From contig JBBRMF010000166.1 in assembly GCA_038230975.1 (NCBI GenBank), positions 1 to 11,775 on the forward strand: a DNA stretch of 11,775 bases, in the 5' to 3' direction. Positions 7,188 to 11,775 of this stretch are shown here, piece after piece (positions within the stretch are counted from its first letter, which is position 1; every line of letters starts with the position of its first letter). The stretch comes from JANXVV01 sp038230975 (GTDB lineage Bacteria > Planctomycetota > Phycisphaerae > Tepidisphaerales > Tepidisphaeraceae). The position numbers were made by a program, and so were the translations under genes. The notes below the pieces were generated by a model. That model saw only the letters and a list, made by a program, of their open reading frames with translations. It ran no database searches and was not told where the DNA came from.

Positions 7188-7916
7188 ATGTCACAAATTG
7201 CAAATCCGTATGGGATGAATCGTTCGGTGCCCTGGGCAACCGAAGGCACTTCCAACCCGGCTATCGTTCGTTTCTTCAACTCCGTGTATGCCTGGATGTC
7301 CGTCGGACTGGCGGTCACGGCGGCGGTCGCGTGGTACGTCGCGCAAACACCCACGCTCATGGCCACCTTTCTCCATAGCTGGTTGATTCTTTTGATCGTC
7401 GAATTGGGACTGGTCATGGTGATCAGCAGTGCGGTCAACAAAATCAGCGCTAACGTGGCGACGGTGCTATTTCTGCTTTACGCGGCCATCAACGGGCTCA
7501 CACTCTCGGTCATCTTTGCAATATACGCCCACTCCACGCTGACCAGCGCCTTTATCGTCAGTGCGGGAACCTTCGGCGTAATGAGTGCTTATGGCATGCT
7601 GACCAAAGCCGATCTGACCGGCGTGGGTAAGATTTTGCACATGCTGCTGATCGGTCTCGTGATCGCGAGCATCGTCAGCATCTTCTGGCACGACTCGATG
7701 TTTCAGGTCATCTTCAATTATGTGCGGGTGCTGGTATTTGTCGGACTGACGGCTTACGACACGCAGAAGCTAAAAGCGATGGCGAGCCAAACGCAGGATA
7801 ACCCGGCACTGGCGGCTCGCATGTCGATCGTCGGTTCGCTGGTGTTGTATCTCGACTTCCTCAATCTGTTTTTGTTTATTCTTCAATTGATGGGAAATAA
7901 CGATCGCCGTCGATAA
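7188..7916 (+). CDS. Bax inhibitor-1/YccA (TMBIM) family membrane protein
   Basis: This 242-residue polytopic inner-membrane protein belongs to the Bax inhibitor-1 family. It has about seven hydrophobic segments, near residues 32-52, 64-84, 90-112, 117-137, 148-166, 173-190 and 213-235. The family signatures are GLTAYDTQKLK and LYLDFLNLFLFILQLMG. Asp191 and Asp223 in these motifs align with the di-aspartyl pair that gates proton-sensitive calcium leak in the Bacillus homologue YetJ. Bacterial members of the family have been linked to calcium leak and membrane-protein quality control; the exact role here is unknown. The length is typical. The start is set by AGGAG at 7178-7182, five bases upstream. 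The gene appears monocistronic, since a strong terminator follows about 70 bases after the stop. Confidence 0.95.
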   Translation: MSQIANPYGMNRSVPWATEGTSNPAIVRFFNSVYAWMSVGLAVTAAVAWYVAQTPTLMATFLHSWLILLIVELGLVMVISSAVNKISANVATVLFLLYAAINGLTLSVIFAIYAHSTLTSAFIVSAGTFGVMSAYGMLTKADLTGVGKILHMLLIGLVIASIVSIFWHDSMFQVIFNYVRVLVFVGLTAYDTQKLKAMASQTQDNPALAARMSIVGSLVLYLDFLNLFLFILQLMGNNDRRR

Positions 7917-7989
7917 ATCGTTGCCGTGAGCGGGCGATCGAGCGCCAGATGATTTGTTCAATAAACGTACTTTTATGCGGCATTTAAAA

Positions 7990-8027
7990 GGCCCCCGTCA
8001 CTCCCGGTGACGGGGGCCCGTTGCGTT
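7990..8027 (+). terminator. Rho-independent terminator after the Bax inhibitor gene
   Basis: An 11-bp GC-rich perfect stem (7990-8000 with 8008-8018, core GCCCCCGTCA/TGACGGGGGC) has a 7-base loop. It is followed by a modest T-rich tract (TTGCGTTTT). The 5' flank is AAAA. It sits about 70 bases after the stop codon. Confidence 0.8.
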
Positions 8028-8252
8028 TTGGAAAATTCCAGGCGTTAAATTGCGTAGATCTTTCAGATTTTCCTTGATTGTCGATGAGCGTTACGTTTAT
8101 CCTATGGACGTTCGCTGATGCTCATCTCATTCAACGATCACTTCGATGAGCGCGGCGGCGTGTGTAGATAGATCACATTTGGCTTTGAAGCTTCAGTTGC
8201 GTGTCAGTTTGATTTTGATCGCTTGACATCTTGCGCTGGTGCAATCACCTTG
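8028..8252. other. Intergenic region before ispE
   Basis: No gene is seen here. The ispE frame can be extended upstream to a TTG at 8231, but those extra residues do not resemble IspE. The ispE promoter probably lies here. TTGATT near 8075 with TATCCT near 8099, and TTGACA at 8223-8228 without a good -10, are weak candidates only. Confidence 0.35.
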
Positions 8253-8278
8253 CGAGGATGGATTCTTTTCCATCCTCG
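8253..8278 (+). promoter_or_regulatory. Perfect 10-bp hairpin just before the ispE start
   Basis: CGAGGATGGA (8253-8262) and TCCATCCTCG (8269-8278) pair perfectly around the six-base loop TTCTTT. The stem ends nine bases before the preferred ATG at 8288, where a ribosome binding site would be. No good Shine-Dalgarno sequence is seen between the hairpin and the start. There is no T-run after the stem, so a translational or RNA-stability role is more likely than termination. An alternative ATG (8258) lies inside the left arm. Confidence 0.5.
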
Positions 8279-8287
8279 ACGAGTCCT

Positions 8288-9283
8288 ATGATGCGGCTTC
8301 TGGCACCGGCGAAGATCAATCTTCATCTGAGAGTGGGTCCGCCCACTGAGGATGGATTTCATCCGCTGCTGACGTGGATGTGTACGGTATCGCTCTTTGA
8401 CACATTGGTCATTTCGCAAATGGATGTCGAGTCGAAGGATTCAGAGGAATTGTCGCTGAGTTGCGATGATCCGAACCTGCCGTGCGATGGATCGAATCTG
8501 ATTGTACGTGCAGGGAAATTGCTGGCGGATTTTGTGGGTAAGCAGAGATCCGCCTTGGACACCACCCGGGAACGTGGGGATGCGTCTGTTCGGGAATATC
8601 TTGGGCGAGAAGAGTTTTCGCCACGGGGCAAAGAGGGAAATGCCTTGTCGAGAAGTTCGCGGGGCGCGAATATCGCGCTACAGAAACGCATCCCCACCGG
8701 TGCCGGGCTGGGGGGTGGAAGTTCGGACGGAGCCACTGCCATGATCGGATTAAACCGGTTGTGGGCGACAGATTTAAGTATGGAACGGCTGGCAGAACTG
8801 GCCGGGCAGTGTGGAAGCGATTTACCGTTCTTTTTCCACGGTCCGAGCAGCATCTGTACGGGGCGCGGGCAGGTTGTAAAACCCACGCCACCCCCGGCTG
8901 CGCGATGGGGCGTTCTGGTGTTGCCCAGGATCGCCATGCCGACCCCGGCGGTGTATCGGAAGTTCGATGAGATGCGGCTTGGAAATGAATCGAATCTGGC
9001 CCATACACCGGATTGGCAGGCTTGGGCAGAATTGTCGGCAGAAGCGCTTTTGCCGTGTCTGGTAAACGACTTGGAGATTCCTGCCTTTGCCATTTGCCCG
9101 GAGCTTGGAGAATTGCGAACGGCGATTGAAACCGTGCTTCAACGGCCGGTGCGAATGAGTGGTAGTGGAAGTAGCTTATTCACGTTATTTGATGATCAGG
9201 CGGGTGCGGAGTCGGCAGTAAAACATATCAGCGTATCTCAAGGCGTTTCGGCACTTTCAGTGCAAATCGCCCCGGAATTTTAA
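8288..9283 (+). CDS. ispE: 4-diphosphocytidyl-2-C-methyl-D-erythritol kinase
   Basis: IspE phosphorylates CDP-methylerythritol with ATP in the MEP pathway to isoprenoid precursors, in the cytoplasm. From the ATG at 8288 it has 331 residues. LAPAKINLHL (residues 5-14, Lys9) is the IspE N-terminus. IPTGAGLGGGSSDG (135-148) is the GHMP-kinase ATP loop. Asp178 in GSDLPFF corresponds to the catalytic aspartate. MSGSGSSLF (290-298) is the third GHMP motif. The start is the MMRLLAPAKINL methionine, because known family members begin just before PAKINL; the frame is open further upstream, but those residues do not match. ATG 8291 is an equally possible start. Residues about 88-126, between LLADFVGKQ and ANIALQKRIP, are an Arg/Glu/Ser/Gly-rich insertion of some 35-40 residues absent from typical IspE, which explains the greater length. 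spoVG follows 103 bases downstream. Confidence 0.93.
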   Translation: MMRLLAPAKINLHLRVGPPTEDGFHPLLTWMCTVSLFDTLVISQMDVESKDSEELSLSCDDPNLPCDGSNLIVRAGKLLADFVGKQRSALDTTRERGDASVREYLGREEFSPRGKEGNALSRSSRGANIALQKRIPTGAGLGGGSSDGATAMIGLNRLWATDLSMERLAELAGQCGSDLPFFFHGPSSICTGRGQVVKPTPPPAARWGVLVLPRIAMPTPAVYRKFDEMRLGNESNLAHTPDWQAWAELSAEALLPCLVNDLEIPAFAICPELGELRTAIETVLQRPVRMSGSGSSLFTLFDDQAGAESAVKHISVSQGVSALSVQIAPEF

Positions 9284-9374
9284 CGTCAATGACCGTCTCG
9301 ACACGAGATGCATGGCGTAGTCTTTAAAAGTAACCGTGAAGGTGTCCTTGACGATGCCTCCATAGCCTCTCAGA

Positions 9375-9379
9375 AAGGG
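9375..9379 (+). promoter_or_regulatory. Ribosome binding site of spoVG
   Basis: AAGGG lies seven bases before the ATG at 9387. It supports this start, which gives the usual SpoVG N-terminus (MQLTDIRIKL). Confidence 0.6.
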
Positions 9380-9386
9380 TTTCGTC

Positions 9387-9893
9387 ATGCAACTGACGGA
9401 CATCAGGATCAAACTCTGCGAAGACCAGGGAAGTCGTCTAAAGGCATTTTGCGCGTTAACATTCGATCGCACGTTTGTCGTGCGCGATGTGAAACTGATT
9501 GACGGCAATGACGGGCTGTTTTTAGCGATGCCATCCCGAAAGCTTTCGGATCATTGCGGGCGATGCGGGGATAAAAACCACCTTAGAGCCCGCTATTGCA
9601 ATAATTGCGGGGGTCGGCTTGATGAAAACCGCTATCTTCGTTATCAGCAAGGAAACGGCGCTGCGCGCACCAAGCTGCATGCGGATATCGCCCATCCGAT
9701 CAACTCCGATTGCCGCCATGAGATTGAACGGCGGGTGGTTGGGGCTTTTCATCAAGAGCTGATTCGCAGCAAACAGCCCGGATATGTCGCCCCAAGCCTT
9801 GACGGGGAAGACATGGAATTCTATGATACAGCTGTAATTCCGCCAGAAAGTTCAAGGAATTTGGACTTGCAGCCGGGAGTTTCGGTTCATTAA
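9387..9893 (+). CDS. spoVG: SpoVG family protein with an inserted zinc ribbon
   Basis: This is a 168-residue SpoVG-family regulator. SpoVG proteins bind DNA and RNA in a site-specific way and affect septation, virulence or cell-envelope genes in other phyla. Residues 1-52 match the SpoVG core: TDIRIKL, LKAFCALTFDRTFVVRDVKLIDG, then NDGLFLAMPSRK. The second core half is DIAHPIN (100-106) with the helix EIERRVVGAFHQ. Between them, residues 53-99 hold a CxxC-x10-CxxC zinc ribbon (Cys57, Cys60, Cys71, Cys74), where Bacillus SpoVG has only a short loop. An uncharacterised tail of about 45 residues (124-168) follows. The gene is 103 bases after ispE and may be cotranscribed. A compact hairpin (9906-9924) follows the stop. 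The zinc ribbon suggests an altered or extended nucleic-acid-binding surface, which is inference. Confidence 0.92.
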   Translation: MQLTDIRIKLCEDQGSRLKAFCALTFDRTFVVRDVKLIDGNDGLFLAMPSRKLSDHCGRCGDKNHLRARYCNNCGGRLDENRYLRYQQGNGAARTKLHADIAHPINSDCRHEIERRVVGAFHQELIRSKQPGYVAPSLDGEDMEFYDTAVIPPESSRNLDLQPGVSVH

Positions 9894-9905
9894 ATCCTGT
9901 TGTGG

Positions 9906-9924
9906 CATGGGCTTCCAGCCCATG
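9906..9924. repeat. Compact palindrome after spoVG (REP-like or terminator-like)
   Basis: CATGGGCT (9906-9913), loop TCC, AGCCCATG (9917-9924) forms a perfect 8-bp stem 12 bases after the spoVG stop. There is no T-run after it, so a simple Rho-independent terminator is unlikely. The position and form suit a dispersed REP-like element or a 3'-end RNA-stability hairpin. Confidence 0.5.
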
Positions 9925-9961
9925 TGAACGATGTGGATGTGAGAGATATCTGATGTTGCAC

Positions 9962-10081
9962 GCCTTTCGACTTACGGTCGCCGTACGATAGGCCGGCACC
10001 ACGGCTAGGCTTCAGGGATCTCAGCAATGAGGTGTCAGGTAGCCTCCCGCGACCGGCCCGCCCCGCCCCAGCGCGCGGAGG
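9962..10081 (+). promoter_or_regulatory. Structured GC-rich region upstream of ilvB
   Basis: Several local hairpins can be drawn. One (9962-9993) pairs GCCT, TCG and TACGG with CCGTA, CGA and AGGC around a three-base loop, with one mismatch and a three-base bulge. Another pairs CCTCC and CGCG (10043-10051) with CGCG and GGAGG (10072-10081), with one bulged C and a C-rich loop. An alternative pairing of 9992-9995 with 10002-10005 competes with the first. This may be an RNA leader or simply GC-rich spacer; it matches no riboswitch class I recognise. Confidence 0.3.
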
Positions 10082-10181
10082 ATGGCACTAATCGCCATTC
10101 CCGTTGCAACCGTATCATTCGCTTCAAAATGCCGAGTGATCCGAAGATTTGAAATCAATATATCGTTGAATGAGCCAGTCT

Positions 10182-10224
10182 ACGGCGTTACATTACCCTG
10201 CCGGTCAAGACCAACGCCGTTTTT
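10182..10224 (+). terminator. Terminator-like hairpin (candidate attenuator) before ilvB
   Basis: ACGGCGTT (10182-10189) pairs perfectly with AACGCCGT (10213-10220), followed by a run of T (10220-10224). Part of the 23-base loop can extend the structure (GGT 10203-10205 with ACC 10210-10212). The hairpin ends 17 bases before the ilvB ATG, between the leader and the gene, which is where a transcription attenuator would sit. It could instead terminate upstream transcription if ilvB has its own promoter downstream, but there is almost no room for one. Confidence 0.5.
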
Positions 10225-10241
10225 CCATGGGATACACGAAC

Positions 10242-11775
10242 ATGAGCACACTGCAATCCGACATCAAAAAAGCCATCCCCGCTGACACCAAGCCCAAGTA
10301 CAAAGGCAAAATCGGTGCCCAGATCCTGCATGAAATGCTGATCGGCCCGCATAAAGTCGACACGATGTTCGGCTACCCCGGCGGGGCGATTCTGCCGGTG
10401 TTCGACCAACTCTACAAAACCCCCGCCAAGTTCATCCTGAACCGTCATGAGCAGGGCTCCGGCCATTGCGCGGACGGCTACTATCGGGCCACCGGCAAGG
10501 TGGGCGTGTGCATCGTCACCAGCGGCCCGGCCGCCACGAATATGGTGACTCCGCTCGCGACGGCGCAGATGGACAGCATCCCCATGGTCGTCATCAGCGG
10601 CCAGGTGCCGACGAAGGTGATCGGCAATGATGCTTTCCAGGAAGCCGATGTCACCGGCATTACCCGCCCGTGTACGAAGTGGAATTACCTCGTGAAAGAT
10701 GTCCGCGAGTTGCCACGCGTGATTAATGAAGCGTTCATGATCGCCTCGAGCGGCCGACCCGGACCGGTGTTGATCGACCTGCCGAAAGACGTGTCCGCCG
10801 GGATGTGTAACGAAGAAGTCGACGATACTCCGCGCGAGCACATTCTGAAGCGCCGTCGGAGTGCCAATTCGCATCCGGACCATGAGAAGCAGGCGATGGC
10901 CGCCGCCGAGTTAATCAATCGCAGTGAGAAACCCGTGCTGTACGTCGGCGGCGGGGCGATCATCGCTGGTGCCGCCGACATGGTTCGGAAGGTTGCCAAC
11001 AAAGCCAACATCCCCTGCACCACCACGCTGCTGGGCCTAGGTGCTTTTGATGAGCATGACCCAAAAGCTCTCTACATGCTCGGCATGCACGGGTCGGCTT
11101 TCGCCAATTACGCCGTGCAGGAATCGGATTGTCTGATTGCCGTGGGTGCTCGTTTTGACGACCGCGTCACCGGCAACCTCGCCAGCTTTGCGCCGCATGC
11201 CAAGATCATTCATATCGATATCGACCCGAGTTCAATCAGCAAGACGGTGGATGTGGATATTGCCGTCATCGGCGATGCGAAGACTTCGCTGGAGCTGATG
11301 TATCCGCACCTGGAGCATCGCGATCGCCCGAATTGGTTCAGCACGATCAACGCCTGGAAAAAGCGTTATCCGTTCAAATATTTGGACGACAGCCATAAGG
11401 CCAAGCCGCAGTATGTGATCGAAGAGTTGCATCGTCAAACCAATGGTGATGCGATTATCACGACGGGTGTGGGCCAGCATCAGATGTGGGCGGCGCAGTT
11501 TTATCGATGGCGTCATGCCCGACAGATGATCACCAGCGGCGGCCTGGGCACGATGGGTTACGGCCTGCCCGCAGCCATGGGTGCTGCGCTTGGCGCGCCC
11601 GGCCGCACCGTCATTGATATCGACGGCGATGCCAGCTTCCTGATGACCTGCTACGAGCTGGCGACGATGGCCCAGTACAACATCCCGGTGAAGGTCGCCA
11701 TCCTGAACAATGACTTCCAGGGCATGGTCAAGCAGTGGCAGGACCTGTTCTATCAACGTCGCTACAGCCAGTCGG
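10242..11775 (+). CDS. ilvB: Acetolactate synthase large subunit (3' end outside window)
   Basis: IlvB is the thiamine-diphosphate enzyme that condenses pyruvate to acetolactate (or with 2-oxobutyrate to acetohydroxybutyrate), the first shared step of valine, leucine and isoleucine synthesis. The 511 complete codons visible cover most of the usual 560-600 residues. FGYPGGAILPVFD (43-55) and NRHEQG with catalytic Glu70 mark the N-terminal domain. GRPGPVLIDLPKD (171-183) precedes the central domain. GARFDDRVTG and HIDIDPSSI are in the cofactor-binding middle region. GVGQHQMWAAQ begins the C-terminal domain, and the ThDP/Mg motif starts at Gly462-Asp463 and ends at Asn489-Asn490, followed by GMVKQWQDLFYQ. 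The usual AAHMAEGYA after HEQG is SGHCADGYY here. An ATG 15 bases upstream (10227) is an in-frame alternative; neither start has a strong ribosome site. The small subunit ilvN would be expected just downstream, outside the window. Confidence 0.95.
   Translation, partial: MSTLQSDIKKAIPADTKPKYKGKIGAQILHEMLIGPHKVDTMFGYPGGAILPVFDQLYKTPAKFILNRHEQGSGHCADGYYRATGKVGVCIVTSGPAATNMVTPLATAQMDSIPMVVISGQVPTKVIGNDAFQEADVTGITRPCTKWNYLVKDVRELPRVINEAFMIASSGRPGPVLIDLPKDVSAGMCNEEVDDTPREHILKRRRSANSHPDHEKQAMAAAELINRSEKPVLYVGGGAIIAGAADMVRKVANKANIPCTTTLLGLGAFDEHDPKALYMLGMHGSAFANYAVQESDCLIAVGARFDDRVTGNLASFAPHAKIIHIDIDPSSISKTVDVDIAVIGDAKTSLELMYPHLEHRDRPNWFSTINAWKKRYPFKYLDDSHKAKPQYVIEELHRQTNGDAIITTGVGQHQMWAAQFYRWRHARQMITSGGLGTMGYGLPAAMGAALGAPGRTVIDIDGDASFLMTCYELATMAQYNIPVKVAILNNDFQGMVKQWQDLFYQRRYSQS

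Noticed and set aside
8231..8287. TTG start giving IspE 19 more residues
   Set aside because: The added residues run through the hairpin and do not match the family, whose N-terminus begins just before PAKINL.
8359..9093. A 244-codon minus-strand open frame opposite ispE
   Set aside because: It is the antisense of a clearly conserved IspE and has no family character of its own.
10188..11756. Minus-strand open frames opposite ilvB, some His/Arg-rich
   Set aside because: They are antisense shadows of a strongly conserved acetolactate synthase frame.

Overview
The window looks like a chromosome segment from a member of the Planctomycetota, most likely of the Phycisphaerae type. The reasons are a giant secreted protein with an LEPR-XLL-type N-terminal motif (LEQRTMLS) and a planctomycete-style dockerin region, a SpoVG carrying an inserted zinc ribbon, and several kinds of long palindromic repeat between genes. 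The phylum is a fairly firm inference. The class is less certain.

Layout. Bases 1-62 appear to hold the last codons of a plus-strand gene. Bases 63-573 hold no gene but three different inverted-repeat elements in a row: a pair of REP-like hairpins, a 42-bp-arm palindrome of CTCCGCG type, and a GGCGTT-type palindrome. Bases 574-6684 (minus strand) encode a 2036-residue extracellular protein: LEPR-like sorting motif, beta-rich N-terminal domain, two Ig-like repeats, an embedded alpha/beta-hydrolase domain, six more Ig-like repeats, an Asp/Gly-rich beta region, a dockerin, and an unusual 150-residue tail. Bases 6685-7187 are non-coding and contain a second, fuller copy of the GGCGTT palindrome, so the giant gene is flanked by the same repeat family.

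Bases 7188-9893 (plus strand) are conserved core genes: a Bax inhibitor-1/YccA-family membrane protein with a strong terminator, then ispE (isoprenoid precursor synthesis, MEP pathway), then spoVG (nucleic-acid-binding regulator). The order ispE then spoVG resembles the broader ispE-purR-spoVG neighbourhood of Firmicutes. Bases 9894-10241 form a structured, GC-rich leader that ends in a terminator-like hairpin just before ilvB. From 10242 the window runs out inside ilvB, the acetolactate synthase large subunit (branched-chain amino-acid synthesis).

The accessory interest lies in the giant hydrolase/Ig/dockerin protein and in the repeats around it. The right half is housekeeping. I see no CRISPR array, transposase, toxin-antitoxin pair, defence operon, tRNA or rRNA. 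The observations most worth following up are the embedded hydrolase architecture, the zinc-ribbon SpoVG, the candidate ilvB attenuator and the three stacked palindrome families.
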